Origin: Rhodobacteraceae bacterium HIMB11
GTDB taxonomy: Bacteria > Pseudomonadota > Alphaproteobacteria > Rhodobacterales > Rhodobacteraceae
DNA: 64,000 nt
Direction: 5' to 3'
Assembly (NCBI GenBank): GCA_000472185.1
Contig: AVDB01000008.1
Location: 1-64,000 of the forward strand
Shown here: in pieces, positions 1 to 9,339 of the stretch
Position numbering within the stretch: the stretch's first letter is position 1
How the letters are laid out: each line of letters starts with the position of its first letter
The notes under the pieces: model-generated
What the model saw: the letters and a program-made list of their open reading frames with translations, nothing else
Database searches by the model: none
Told to the model about the DNA's origin: nothing
Program-made: the position numbers and the translations under genes

Positions 1-151
1 TAAGCAGGATTTCAACGCGTCTCTGTGAACTGGGAACTTTGTTGGCAAAAAAAATTTGGGCCGGATTGCTCATCCCCAACAAACTTTGAAAACTAGACAG
101 ATTGAAACTTAATTGATCCTTCGAACGACCACTGCCCCACCAGCTTAGCAA

Positions 152-1039
152 TCATTTGAGGAAATCTAACAAATGACGGGTTAATTCTTCTGGGCATTCT
201 TCTGGTATTGCATGGCCGCAGGGTAAGGCATGCCCAACTACATTGATTGCTTTCTCTTTCCAAGTTGCGTTTACATCATACAAACCGCCAACCACACTTT
301 TATCACCCCAAATCGCAAGTAGCGGAGCCTGAATTTTTATCGCTGCGTCCTGTTCGTCATGTTTTAGGTCGATAGTTGCAGAGGCCCGGTAGTCTTCGCA
401 GATTGCATGAATTGTTTCAGGACTTTGATAGCTGCGCAGATATTCTTGTAAGATTTCTTCACTCACTGATCCTTGGATTTTCACTTGCCCGGCGATGTGA
501 CGGCGCAAGAAATACTCTGGATCACTACCAATCAAACGCTCCGGAAAATCAAACGGCTGGATCAGAAAAAACCACCAAAAATATCGCGTTGCAAATTCTT
601 TATCCGTCAGCGCATACATCGTAGCAGTCGGAGCAATATCCAAAACTGCCATTCGTTCGACGCAACTGGGATGATCTAAACACAGTCGGTGCGCTACACG
701 CCCGCCGCGATCATGTCCAACAACCGAGAAGGTTTCAAAACCAAGGTTCTGCATGAGTGCCACTTGGTCTGCTGCCATAACACGCTTGGAATAAGATGAA
801 TGACTGGCGTCACTGGCGGGTTTTTCACTATCGCCGTATCCACGCAAATCAGGGGTAACAACACTGAACCCAGAACGAACCAATCGCGGTGCAATATGAC
901 GCCAGACTACATGAGTTTGTGGATGCCCATGTAGCAACAAGATCGCCGGCCCACTGCCTGCGATGGCAACATTAATCTCAATACCGTTGGCGTGCACCCT
1001 ACGTGTTTCAAAACCAGACAGAAAACGTGATTTTGCCAT
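152..1039 (-). CDS. Alpha/beta hydrolase, haloacetate dehalogenase-like
   Basis: The 295-residue product has the alpha/beta-hydrolase fold signature of the fluoroacetate/haloacetate dehalogenase group. Visible residues are the oxyanion HGHP loop (37-40), the nucleophile elbow GHDRGGR with Asp110, Arg111 and Arg114, Asp134 as the acid, and His276 near the C-terminus. From memory of fluoroacetate dehalogenase (RPA1163), the fluoride cradle is His155, Trp156 and Tyr219; here Trp156 and the Tyr (217, in CEDYR) are kept but position 155 is Trp. Defluorination is therefore uncertain; another halo-acid or an ester may be the substrate. It starts exactly where the upstream dehydrogenase ends, so both belong to the leftward aromatic operon. 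Cytoplasmic. Confidence 0.8.
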   Translation of the reverse strand: MAKSRFLSGFETRRVHANGIEINVAIAGSGPAILLLHGHPQTHVVWRHIAPRLVRSGFSVVTPDLRGYGDSEKPASDASHSSYSKRVMAADQVALMQNLGFETFSVVGHDRGGRVAHRLCLDHPSCVERMAVLDIAPTATMYALTDKEFATRYFWWFFLIQPFDFPERLIGSDPEYFLRRHIAGQVKIQGSVSEEILQEYLRSYQSPETIHAICEDYRASATIDLKHDEQDAAIKIQAPLLAIWGDKSVVGGLYDVNATWKEKAINVVGHALPCGHAIPEECPEELTRHLLDFLK

Positions 1040-2125
1040 CTATCCACCCAAAATGACATCTGCGATTGCCTGACCACATTCCATGGTATTGGCCTGCCCC
1101 CCCAAATCGCGCGTCCGCCGTTTTTCGTCGGATAATACGGTTTCAATTGCGGAGACAATAGCCGCACTTGCATCACCGGCACCCAAATGTTCCAACATCA
1201 TTGCCGCTGTCCAAATTTGGCCGACCGGGTTGGCAACCCCCTGTCCAGCAATGTCTGGGGCAGAACCATGAACTGGCTCAAATAGGGAAGGAAATTTTCC
1301 TTCTGGATTGATATTACCAGATGGTGCAATGCCAATTGTCCCCGTACACGCAGGTCCAAGATCTGATAATATATCGCCAAACAAATTTGAGGCGACAACA
1401 ACATCAAACCAATCCGGATTCAGAACAAATTGCGCGGTTAGAATATCGATATGATATTTATCAACACTTACTTCAGGGTAAGCTTTGGCCATTTCCTCAA
1501 CCCGTTCATCCCAATAGGGCATTGTGATTGAGATACCATTTGATTTTGTCGCCGAGGTCAAATGTCCGCTACGCTTTTGCGCCAAATCAAACGCATACTT
1601 CAGGATGCGATCAACACCAACGCGGCTCATTACTGTTTCTTGAACCACAATCTCGCGGTCCGTTCCTGGGAACATTTTGCCGCCGATGGATGAATATTCA
1701 CCTTCTGTGTTTTCGCGCACAATCATCATATCGATATCACCTGGGTTGCGATTACTTAGTGGCAACGGCACTCCGGGCATGGCCTTGGCGGGACGCAAAC
1801 TGACATATTGATCAAATTCACGCCTAAATTGTATCAATGACCCCCAAAGCGAAATATGATCTGGCACAACTTCGGGCCAGCCAACAGCGCCAAAGAAAAT
1901 TGCGTCACACTTTCCAATCCGCTGCTTCCAGTCATCTGGCATCATTTGACCATGTTCTTGAAAATAATCAGCCGAAGCAAACTCATGGTGTTCAAAATTA
2001 AATTCTAAATCAAAGCGGTCCTGCACCGCCTCTAAAATCCGTAGACCCTCTGGAACCGTTTCCTTCCCAATTCCATCCCCAGCAATTACAGCGATTTCGA
2101 ACGGATTTTTTGATTTTGTCATCAT
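1040..2125 (-). CDS. Tartrate/isopropylmalate dehydrogenase family oxidoreductase
   Basis: This 361-residue enzyme belongs to the metal- and NAD-dependent beta-decarboxylating dehydrogenases. It shows the N-terminal IAVIAGDGIGKE motif, the IVRENTEGEYSSIGG segment typical of the tartrate dehydrogenase (TtuC/YeaU) branch, and the C-terminal NLFGDILSD and EPVHGSAPDIAG motifs. It should oxidise and decarboxylate a 2-hydroxy diacid such as tartrate or malate; the exact substrate cannot be read. The frame is open upstream to 2212, but the start is placed at a tandem ATG ATG (2125/2122) preceded by GGAA, because the extra 29 residues precede the family N-terminus. It lies between gentisate dioxygenase and the hydrolase and may handle a C4 product of ring cleavage (inference). 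Confidence 0.85.
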   Translation of the reverse strand: MMTKSKNPFEIAVIAGDGIGKETVPEGLRILEAVQDRFDLEFNFEHHEFASADYFQEHGQMMPDDWKQRIGKCDAIFFGAVGWPEVVPDHISLWGSLIQFRREFDQYVSLRPAKAMPGVPLPLSNRNPGDIDMMIVRENTEGEYSSIGGKMFPGTDREIVVQETVMSRVGVDRILKYAFDLAQKRSGHLTSATKSNGISITMPYWDERVEEMAKAYPEVSVDKYHIDILTAQFVLNPDWFDVVVASNLFGDILSDLGPACTGTIGIAPSGNINPEGKFPSLFEPVHGSAPDIAGQGVANPVGQIWTAAMMLEHLGAGDASAAIVSAIETVLSDEKRRTRDLGGQANTMECGQAIADVILGG

Positions 2126-2266
2126 ATTTTCCAGTTTTTCATATTGTTTTAAATAGGAACCGTTGGGACAACAACTTCCGAAACGCAAACCTGTTACAGA
2201 TTTGCAGTGCAATCTGTTCGGTATGTTGAGGCAGGAAAGGTCCGTCCCCTGCCAACATACATTAAG

Positions 2267-3352
2267 TCAAACACCACCTAGGTTGAAACTTAATTTCTCC
2301 ATAATCGGTGCATCGGAAAAATGGAACAAGTCCACTCCGCTTTCCGTTCCGAGCGTCCATTCAATCCAAGATGGCACAACAAAGATGTCGCCAAGATTTA
2401 TGTCATGTCTCTGACCGTTGAAGTCGACCGACCCCGCTCCGTCAAAGACCTGAAAGACCGAAGATCCGACATCGCGGCTAGGCAATGTCTGTGCCCCCGC
2501 CCGCAGACGGTGAAATTGACATCGGATGGTGGGCATCACATCCCCACCTGTTGTTGGATTTGTAAACCGCACTGCAGCGTGTCCCGGACTGACCGAGGCG
2601 GAGTAACCTTCATCCTCAAGCGCAAGTTGTTCGCGTAATGCGCGATCAGTATGTTTCCAACGATAAGCGCCGATAGGCGAAGAAACCGTATTCTCTAACC
2701 CCGACAAAGGCCTCAGTCCGGGATGCCCCCATAACCGCTCCCCTCGGGAAATTTCGGGAGTTTCAAGATTTGATACTTGATCCGCACCAAATTCAAAAAA
2801 ACCAACATCCATCTGTTGTGAAAATGGAATATCCAACCCATCTAGCCACGCCATTGGTTTATCTGAAATATTCTGGTGACCATGAAATTGCCAACCGGGT
2901 GTCAGCAACAGATCACCTCGTGACATGTGAATTGGGTCACCGTCGACCACGGTCCAAACGCCCTCACCCTCTAATACGAAACGAAATGCATTTTGCGCAT
3001 GACGATGCTCTGGTGCGTTCTCTTGCGGTCCCAGATATTGCACCGCGGCCCAAAGCGTTGGGGAAATATAGGCGCGACCACCCAACCCGGGATTTGCCAA
3101 ACCAATCGCGCGCCGTTCCCCCCCGCGACCAACAGGCACCAAATCGCCCGATCGCTTTGCCAAAGCATATAGTTTTTCCCACTCCCAAATATGCGCGACC
3201 GCCTCTGGTTTGGGATGTGGTGGCATTAGGTTTGCGGTTTGCGTCCAAAGTGGATTTAAATGGTTTTCTTCGAAACCACGATATAACGCGCGCAGTTCTG
3301 GCGTATCCTCTGGTTGCATCGCGTGTGGTTTATCACTGTCTTTTGACATCAT
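2267..3352 (-). CDS. Gentisate 1,2-dioxygenase (bicupin)
   Basis: The 361-residue bicupin matches the gentisate/salicylate/1-hydroxy-2-naphthoate dioxygenase family, which opens the ring of 2,5-dihydroxybenzoate with Fe(II) and O2 to give maleylpyruvate. The first cupin carries the iron-binding pattern PEHRHAQNAFRFVLEGEG (about residues 114-131) and, after a gap, PGWQFHGH, supplying the three histidines. The second cupin (about 260-350) has degenerate ligands, as usual. Two ATGs are adjacent (3352 and 3349), and GAGG is better spaced for the second. Maleylpyruvate isomerase and fumarylpyruvate hydrolase are not in the window. The P450 starts 14 bp upstream in the same direction. Confidence 0.88.
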   Translation of the reverse strand: MMSKDSDKPHAMQPEDTPELRALYRGFEENHLNPLWTQTANLMPPHPKPEAVAHIWEWEKLYALAKRSGDLVPVGRGGERRAIGLANPGLGGRAYISPTLWAAVQYLGPQENAPEHRHAQNAFRFVLEGEGVWTVVDGDPIHMSRGDLLLTPGWQFHGHQNISDKPMAWLDGLDIPFSQQMDVGFFEFGADQVSNLETPEISRGERLWGHPGLRPLSGLENTVSSPIGAYRWKHTDRALREQLALEDEGYSASVSPGHAAVRFTNPTTGGDVMPTIRCQFHRLRAGAQTLPSRDVGSSVFQVFDGAGSVDFNGQRHDINLGDIFVVPSWIEWTLGTESGVDLFHFSDAPIMEKLSFNLGGV

Positions 3353-3365
3353 GAGCCTCTGAGAT

Positions 3366-4574
3366 TTATGGGTTTAATTTCACAGGTAATCGCGTAAAGC
3401 CGCGGAACCGCGCCAATGGCAAGCGTTCTGCATCGCCATCCCGCTGCATGTTTGGAAATCTGGTCAATAATTTGCCAAGGGCAATCCTGCCTTCCATCCT
3501 GGCAAGTGTCGCACCCAAACAGACATGAACACCCGTAATGAATGCAATGTGTTTGTTATTCTTTCGTTCAATATCAAACTTATGCGGATCAGCGAATACA
3601 GATGGATCGCGATTAGCCCCTGCGATGGATGTGTGTATGTAGGTCCCTTTGCTGATCCTATGATCACCGAATGTGAAATCGGTCGCAGCCTGACGGTTCC
3701 CAATTTGCAGTGGGCTTTCGACGCGCAGACACTCTTCTACTGCACCTTCGATCAGGCTTGGATCATCCAACAATTTTCGATGTTGCTCAGGATGATCCAA
3801 GAACAAACTGACCGAGTTGCTGACAAAACTGGTGGTTGTTTCGTGTCCCGCATTTAACAAAAAGATACAGTTTTGGATTAATTCCTCCTGATCTAATTTT
3901 CGCCCCTCATGCTCTCCAAAAATTAGGCTCTCCAATACTTCGCCTTGTTGTGCACTGTCAGGGTTTTCACGCCGATAATTGATCAAATCGTTCAGAATTT
4001 CACTAAACTCACTCACCGCTTGATTGCCTGCGTGCATCCGCTCATTACTGACGACTGGGTCAAGCGCACCCAGAATTGAAATGGAATACCCGCGCAATTT
4101 TTGACGGAACTCTTTTGGAATTCCAAGCATGAAGGAAATTATTTCGGTCGGCAAAATCGTTCCAAAATCTGCAACCATATCAATCGTGTTTTGTTCTGCG
4201 ATTGTGTCCAATAGATCATCGACGATGGTTTCAATAAGCGCTTCCATCTCGCGAAGTTTACGAGGAGTAAAGGCACCCGAAATCAATTTACGCACGACTG
4301 TGTGATAGGGTGGATCATTGAAAATCAGACTTGTGGTGTGGTGTTCCAGCAAAGGGCATTTACCGAATTTTTCGCCAAATGCCTCAGTCTTATCCGACAA
4401 CATATCGCGCGAACGGTACACAGCAAGACAATCTTGGTAGCGCGTTAGGTAAACGGAACCATCTGGGTTTTCATGGACGGGACTTTCTTGGCGCAACATA
4501 TCAAGGGTTGGGTACGGATTTTCAATGAACGACGGTGAAATGGCATTCAGATCAAAATCACGTGCAATATTCAT
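3366..4574 (-). CDS. Cytochrome P450
   Basis: This is a soluble bacterial class I P450 of 402 residues. It has the I-helix oxygen-activation motif AGHETTT, the K-helix EECLR (ExxR), and the heme-binding loop FITGVHVCLGA with the proximal thiolate at about Cys352. No ferredoxin or ferredoxin reductase gene is near, so electrons must come from elsewhere. Its place at the head of the gentisate operon suggests that it hydroxylates or O-demethylates an aromatic acid upstream of gentisate, in the manner of CYP199-type enzymes (inference). It diverges from the Liv-type importer across a 125-bp region that probably holds both promoters. Confidence 0.9.
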   Translation of the reverse strand: MNIARDFDLNAISPSFIENPYPTLDMLRQESPVHENPDGSVYLTRYQDCLAVYRSRDMLSDKTEAFGEKFGKCPLLEHHTTSLIFNDPPYHTVVRKLISGAFTPRKLREMEALIETIVDDLLDTIAEQNTIDMVADFGTILPTEIISFMLGIPKEFRQKLRGYSISILGALDPVVSNERMHAGNQAVSEFSEILNDLINYRRENPDSAQQGEVLESLIFGEHEGRKLDQEELIQNCIFLLNAGHETTTSFVSNSVSLFLDHPEQHRKLLDDPSLIEGAVEECLRVESPLQIGNRQAATDFTFGDHRISKGTYIHTSIAGANRDPSVFADPHKFDIERKNNKHIAFITGVHVCLGATLARMEGRIALGKLLTRFPNMQRDGDAERLPLARFRGFTRLPVKLNP

Positions 4575-4699
4575 CTGTTGTCTCTATCCCGCGATCGATA
4601 CATTTCAGATTAGAGTATACCCCGCCCTGCAGATAGCAATAGTTTGTTTACGTAGAGAAATCTTATGAGTAATGTTCTTTGGCAACATGGGAGAGAAAA
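4575..4699. promoter_or_regulatory. Divergent intergenic region, P450 operon / Liv importer
   Basis: These 125 bp separate two operons that read away from each other, so promoters for both must lie here. A purine-rich GGGAGAG ribosome-binding site precedes the binding-protein ATG at 4700. No convincing palindromic operator is visible and no regulator gene adjoins. Common control of transport and catabolism is inferred from the arrangement only. Confidence 0.5.
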
Positions 4700-5881
4700 A
4701 TGAAAAAACTAATCACAACGTTGCTTGGAACATCGCTTTTGGCGACCTCTGCACTGGCTGCAGATGTGAAAATTGGCTTTGTTACAACGCTAACAACACC
4801 CGCCGCGGTCATCGGCAAAGACATGCAAAACGCCGTGAACTTGGCAATGGAACATCTTGGAGGGAAAGCCGGCGCGCATAACCTTGAAGTGATTTTTGGC
4901 GATGATGGTTTCGCACCTGACACAGGTAAGCAAGTGACCGACCGCCTGGTCAAACAGGATCAAGTGGATTTTGTGGCTGGATATATCTGGAGCCACGTTT
5001 TGCTGGCCTCGCGGAAGTCAGCGCTTGATGCTGGTAAGATTTTGATTTCATCGAACGCGGGTCCATCGCAGATGGCGGGTAAACTATGCCACGAGAACTT
5101 TTTCTCAGCATCTTGGCAAAACGACCAAACGCCAATGGCAATGGGCGAAGTTTTGAATAAGGCAGGTGTAAAGTCACTTTACATCATGGCACCAAATTAC
5201 GCTGCGGGCAAAGACATGGTCGCAGGTGTTGAGCGCACCTTTAAAGGCGAAATCGTTGGGAAAGACTTGACCAAATGGGGCGCAGATGCGCAGCTTGATT
5301 TTTCTGCCGAGCTTGCCAAGGCCAAGGCCTCAGGCGCGGATGGCATCTTTGTCTTTTATCCGGGTGCGGCGGCAGGTGCATTCACCAAGCAATATCACCA
5401 AGCGGGTTTGAAAGATAACCTACCGCTTTATTCTGTGTTCACAGTTGACGGTATTTCATTGCCGAAACTTCAGGCTGCGAACTTCTCTGGAATTGTTGGA
5501 TCAAAAGTGACCCAAGAATGGGACCCATCATTGGACAACGTTGCAAACCAAAAGTTTGTTTCAGATTTCAAGGCGAAATACGGAACTTACCCATCTTTTT
5601 ATGCCGCACAATCCTACGACACCATTCGGATGATTGCCGCCGCTGTTGAAAAAGTGGATGGCGACATGTCGGATATGGATGGGATCCGCGCGGCATTGAA
5701 ATCTGCAGATTATGACTCGGTTCGTGGGTCGTACAGTTATGGATCAAACAACTTCCCAGTGCAAAATTTCTATTTGCGCGAGGTTGTTGTCGATGGGGAC
5801 GGCAATTGGACCACTCAAGTGGTCGACACAGTCCTAACCAATCACGTGGATCCGCACGCAGCAGACTGTAAAATGAAATAA
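4700..5881 (+). CDS. Liv-type ABC transporter periplasmic binding protein
   Basis: The 393-residue type I periplasmic binding protein starts at an ATG preceded by GGGAGAG; a possible in-frame extension to 4679 would spoil the signal peptide. A Sec signal with the lysine-rich start MKKLITTLLG and cleavage near SALA-AD is clear. The mature part shows the branched-chain amino acid/aromatic acid binding-protein fold (GFVTTLTTPAAVIGKDMQNAV near the start, GDDGFAPDTGKQVTDRLV in the first lobe). The neighbouring gentisate and P450 genes suggest an aromatic carboxylate as ligand rather than leucine (inference). A hairpin with a T-run follows directly and should keep the binding protein more abundant than the membrane parts. 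Confidence 0.87.
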   Translation: MKKLITTLLGTSLLATSALAADVKIGFVTTLTTPAAVIGKDMQNAVNLAMEHLGGKAGAHNLEVIFGDDGFAPDTGKQVTDRLVKQDQVDFVAGYIWSHVLLASRKSALDAGKILISSNAGPSQMAGKLCHENFFSASWQNDQTPMAMGEVLNKAGVKSLYIMAPNYAAGKDMVAGVERTFKGEIVGKDLTKWGADAQLDFSAELAKAKASGADGIFVFYPGAAAGAFTKQYHQAGLKDNLPLYSVFTVDGISLPKLQAANFSGIVGSKVTQEWDPSLDNVANQKFVSDFKAKYGTYPSFYAAQSYDTIRMIAAAVEKVDGDMSDMDGIRAALKSADYDSVRGSYSYGSNNFPVQNFYLREVVVDGDGNWTTQVVDTVLTNHVDPHAADCKMK

Positions 5882-5886
5882 AAAAA

Positions 5887-5919
5887 TTGCGGGGCAAACG
5901 TCCCGCAAACATCTTTTTT
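5887..5919 (+). terminator. Intrinsic terminator/attenuator after the binding-protein gene
   Basis: The stem TTGCGGG (5887-5893) pairs with CCCGCAA (5902-5908) over an 8-nt loop, and six T residues follow at 5914-5919. It sits 6 bp after the stop codon and 25 bp before the livH start. Partial read-through at such a site is the usual way to set binding protein above permease. Confidence 0.75.
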
Positions 5920-5943
5920 CACATCTGAAAACATGAGGATTAT

Positions 5944-6867
5944 GTGGATTACACATTGTTCGTCATCCAATTGCTGAACGGACTTCAGCTGGGGATATTG
6001 TTATTTTTGGTCGCATCGGGACTTACGCTGGTTTTTGGAATTTTAGATTTCGTAAATCTGGCACATGGTTCCGTTTATATGTTGGGCGCATTTATCTGCG
6101 CCTCTTTGACATTTGCACTGGGAAATTTTGTTTATGCGCTTCTTATCTCTTTGCCCATTGTGGCGGTGATTGGATACGGGTTCGAACGCCTGATTGCTCG
6201 ACCGCTTTATGAACGCGATCATTTGGATCACGTTTTAGGGACCTTTGGCGCCATTTTGGTCATCGATACACTGGCACATATGATCTGGGGACCCGCTGGA
6301 ATTGCAATCCCCCTTCCCGCCGCATTGGATGGTCAAACCCAACTTGCGCCAGGCATTGTTGTACCGACATTTCGCCTGGCTATAATTACCGCAGGATTGA
6401 TTGCCGCTGCCGGACTATATTGGTTAGTCAATCATACACGTACAGGAATGCTGATCCGTGCGGGTGCATCAAACCGAACAATGGTCACGGCCCTTGGCGT
6501 CGATATCCAAGCACTTTTTTCATTTGTATTCGCCATTGGTGCGGCCTTGGCTGGTCTGGCTGGTATGCTAATCGCCCCGATCACCGAAGCGTCGTTGGGA
6601 ATGGGAAATAACATTATCATCACGGCTTTCGTTGTGATCATTGTGGGCGGCATTGGATCAATGAAAGGCGCATTCTTGGCCGCGCTCTTGATCGGACTGA
6701 TCGACACTTTGGGACGCGCGTTTTTGGATGATATTTTCAAATTATTCATGTCCAGTTCGGCAGCAGAAAACTCTGCGCCTGCGATTTCGTCAATGTCGAT
6801 CTATCTGATCATGGCATTGATTTTGTTCTTTCGCCCACAGGGATTATTCCCGCCAAAGCTGAGATGA
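5944..6867 (+). CDS. livH: Liv-type ABC permease LivH
   Basis: This 307-residue inner-membrane protein has about eight hydrophobic helices and matches LivH of branched-chain/aromatic acid importers. Family traits include GLTLVFGILDFVNLAHGSVYMLGA near the N-terminus, GMLIRAGASNRTMVTALGVD in the coupling region, and the late glycine-rich VVIIVGGIGSMKGAFLAALL. Translation begins at GTG (5944), with GAGGA at 5935-5939; an ATG two bases earlier is out of frame. The stop overlaps the livM start as ATGA, indicating coupled translation. Confidence 0.88.
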   Translation: MDYTLFVIQLLNGLQLGILLFLVASGLTLVFGILDFVNLAHGSVYMLGAFICASLTFALGNFVYALLISLPIVAVIGYGFERLIARPLYERDHLDHVLGTFGAILVIDTLAHMIWGPAGIAIPLPAALDGQTQLAPGIVVPTFRLAIITAGLIAAAGLYWLVNHTRTGMLIRAGASNRTMVTALGVDIQALFSFVFAIGAALAGLAGMLIAPITEASLGMGNNIIITAFVVIIVGGIGSMKGAFLAALLIGLIDTLGRAFLDDIFKLFMSSSAAENSAPAISSMSIYLIMALILFFRPQGLFPPKLR

Positions 6868-7838
6868 GGATCAGGATGCAAAAAAAGGTTTTCGTTCAAG
6901 GTCTGATCCTTGCGACGGTTTTGATTGTACCGCTGCTGCTGAACTATATGGGGCATCCGTTTTACTTGGATTTGGCGACACGGTTGTGCATTTTGGCAAT
7001 CGCCGCAGTAGGCTTGAACCTTATTCTGGGATATGGCGGCATGATTTCCTTTGGTCACGCAGCATACTTGGGTCTCGGAGCATATGCAGTGGGCATACCA
7101 GCGCATCATTGGCTGTATGGCGGAATGGACGTGATCGCGACAACCAATGGGTTCGTACAATTTGGACTGGCGCTGTTGGTTTCTGGTATTTTTGCCCTGC
7201 TGACAGGACTAATCTGTTTAAAGGTCAAAGGTGTTTATTTCATCATGATCACGATGGCCTTTGCACAAATGGTATATTACCTGTTCATCTCTATCGCTGA
7301 ATACGGCGGGGACGATGGGTTGGTCATTGATACGCGCTCAGAATTTCCATTGGTCAATTTCGATGATGCAACGCAACTGTTCACAATATGCGCAGTATCG
7401 CTGTTTTTCGTGATGTGGCTGGTATGGCGCATTTCAAAGTCACAATTTGGAATGGTTTTGGCAGGCATAAAGGGAAATGAACAGCGCATGATTGCGATGG
7501 GCTATAATACCTTTGCCTATAAATTGGCGGCTTATGTAATTTCTGGCATGATTTGTGGGTTTTCTGGTGCACTTCTTGGCAATTTCACAACATTCATTTC
7601 ACCCGAAATGATCGACTGGGCGCGCTCTGGGGAATTGATGTTTATGGTCATTTTAGGCGGGGTTGCCACAACCTTTGGGCCACTATTGGGTGCGATTACC
7701 TTCATCATATTGGAAGAGGTGCTTTCAACCATTACGATTTATTGGCACCTGCCATTTGGCCTGCTGCTTATTGGCGTCGTTATGTTTGTGAAGGGTGGTC
7801 TTTCTGCACTGATACCCAAAGCGGAGGATAAAGAATGA
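6864..7838 (+). CDS. livM: Liv-type ABC permease LivM
   Basis: The second transmembrane subunit (324 residues if started at 6864) carries the LivM pattern LATRLCILAIAAVGLNLILGYGGMISFGHAAYLGLGAYAVG and a C-terminal GGVATTFGPLLGAITFIILEE segment. It should pair with LivH to form the channel. A second ATG at 6876 has better spacing from the GAGG at 6866, so the true N-terminus may be four residues shorter. The stop codon overlaps the start of the first ATPase by four bases. Confidence 0.87.
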   Translation: MRIRMQKKVFVQGLILATVLIVPLLLNYMGHPFYLDLATRLCILAIAAVGLNLILGYGGMISFGHAAYLGLGAYAVGIPAHHWLYGGMDVIATTNGFVQFGLALLVSGIFALLTGLICLKVKGVYFIMITMAFAQMVYYLFISIAEYGGDDGLVIDTRSEFPLVNFDDATQLFTICAVSLFFVMWLVWRISKSQFGMVLAGIKGNEQRMIAMGYNTFAYKLAAYVISGMICGFSGALLGNFTTFISPEMIDWARSGELMFMVILGGVATTFGPLLGAITFIILEEVLSTITIYWHLPFGLLLIGVVMFVKGGLSALIPKAEDKE

Positions 7839-8578
7839 CCGCGTTATTATCTGTCAGTCAGCTGAATAAATTCTACGGTGGGGTGCATGCGAGCGATGAT
7901 CTAAATTTGGAGGTGCAAACGGGCGAATTACACGCAGTGATTGGACCAAATGGTGCAGGAAAAACAACACTGATTTCACAACTGAGTGGGAATGTATTTC
8001 CGGACAGTGGAACCATTTCATTTGATGGGATTGACGTCACACACATGGTGGAACACGCACGCCCACATTTGGGGATCGCGCGGACATATCAAATTACATC
8101 GCTTATTAATTCGATGAGTGTCATCGAAAATTTGCAGTTGGCTATTCAGGCAAAGCAGGGCCATTCGTTTAAATTTTGGAAACCCTCTGCCGACAACAAG
8201 GACGCGCGAACAGCGGCCCATGAATACGCGGCGCGCGTCAATTTAGGCAGCCGCGCAGATATTCAGGTGGCAAACCTTAGTCACGGAGAACAACGCCGCC
8301 TAGAGGTGGCGATGGCCCTTGCCAGTGATGCAAGACTGCTATTGTTGGATGAACCACTTGCAGGCCTAGGCCCAGAAGAGGCGAGTGAAATGATCACCCT
8401 TCTGAAGACATTGAAAGGACAGCAAACAATCGTATTAATCGAACACGATATGGACGCTGTGTTCACATTGGCGGATCGTATATCAGTTATGGTTTATGGT
8501 CACATTATTGCAACTGGTGACCCCAATCACATTCGCCAAAACCAAGACGTACAACACGCCTATTTGGGAGAGGATTAA
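7835..8578 (+). CDS. livG: Liv-type ABC ATPase LivG
   Basis: This 247-residue ATPase has Walker A GPNGAGKTT (about 37-45), the ABC signature as LSHGEQRRLE, Walker B LLLLDEPLAGL and the switch histidine in IVLIEHDMD. The signature has His in place of the second Gly of LSGGQ, a common change in LivG. It energises import with LivF at the cytoplasmic face. It overlaps livM by ATGA and is followed one base later by livF. Confidence 0.9.
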   Translation: MTALLSVSQLNKFYGGVHASDDLNLEVQTGELHAVIGPNGAGKTTLISQLSGNVFPDSGTISFDGIDVTHMVEHARPHLGIARTYQITSLINSMSVIENLQLAIQAKQGHSFKFWKPSADNKDARTAAHEYAARVNLGSRADIQVANLSHGEQRRLEVAMALASDARLLLLDEPLAGLGPEEASEMITLLKTLKGQQTIVLIEHDMDAVFTLADRISVMVYGHIIATGDPNHIRQNQDVQHAYLGED

Positions 8579-8579
8579 T

Positions 8580-9281
8580 ATGCTGACTCTTTCGAATGTT
8601 GTCACCCACTATGGTCACAGTCAGGTGTTGAATGGCATAAACCTGACGATCAAAGAGGGGCAAGTGGCGACACTTCTTGGCCGCAACGGTATGGGAAAAA
8701 CCACTACAATAAATTCAATAATGGGGATTTTGCCCAAAACAAGTGGTGCGGTTGAATTTGACGGTCAAAATACAACACGCTGGCCCAGCCACCGGGTTGC
8801 AAAACTTGGCCTTGGGTTGGTGCCTGAAGGTCGACAAATTTTCCCGAATTTAAATGTGCATGAAAACCTGATTGCAACTGCGCGGCAACATGCCCAGCGT
8901 GGTCAAATATGGGATGCCGAGCGCGTTTACGCTCTATTTCCCGAGTTGGCTGCCAGAAAATCAAGCATGGGAAATCTACTATCAGGTGGGGAACAACAAA
9001 TGCTTGCCATTGCGCGCGCACTGATGACCAATCCCAAATTGCTAATTCTGGATGAAGCGACTGAAGGATTGGCCCCCTTAATCCGCAAAAAGATTTGGGC
9101 GTCGCTTGAACTGATTAAGGCAGACGGAATGTCGATTTTGATCGTCGACAAAAACCTGAAGGACCTTTTGCAAATCGCAGATCAACACAACATCATTCAC
9201 AAAGGGGTTGTCGTGTGGAGTGGCAGTTCATCCGAATTGGAAGAGGCAAGCGATATTCGCTCACAATACCTTGGCGTCTAA
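8580..9281 (+). CDS. livF: Liv-type ABC ATPase LivF
   Basis: The second ATPase (233 residues from the ATG at 8580) has Walker A GRNGMGKTT, signature LSGGEQQMLAIARAL and Walker B LLILDEATEGLAPL. The open frame runs upstream to 8496, but that part only overlaps livG; the chosen ATG has GAGAGGA just before it. The H-loop region reads IVDKNLKD where many LivF proteins have EQN. This is the last gene of the five-gene importer operon and meets the leftward HbpS-like gene tail to tail. Confidence 0.88.
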   Translation: MLTLSNVVTHYGHSQVLNGINLTIKEGQVATLLGRNGMGKTTTINSIMGILPKTSGAVEFDGQNTTRWPSHRVAKLGLGLVPEGRQIFPNLNVHENLIATARQHAQRGQIWDAERVYALFPELAARKSSMGNLLSGGEQQMLAIARALMTNPKLLILDEATEGLAPLIRKKIWASLELIKADGMSILIVDKNLKDLLQIADQHNIIHKGVVVWSGSSSELEEASDIRSQYLGV

Positions 9282-9304
9282 AAGGCTTAAATCGGGACGC
9301 CAAG
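9270..9304. terminator. Inverted repeat between convergent genes
   Basis: CTTGGCGTC (9270-9278) is perfectly complementary to GACGCCAAG (9296-9304) across a 17-nt loop. The left arm overlaps the last codons of livF. It lies between convergent genes and may end transcription from both sides, but no T-run follows, so intrinsic termination is not certain. Confidence 0.45.
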
Positions 9305-9339
9305 GCCAAATGTCAAAAACAGATCGTATCGCTACGCGG

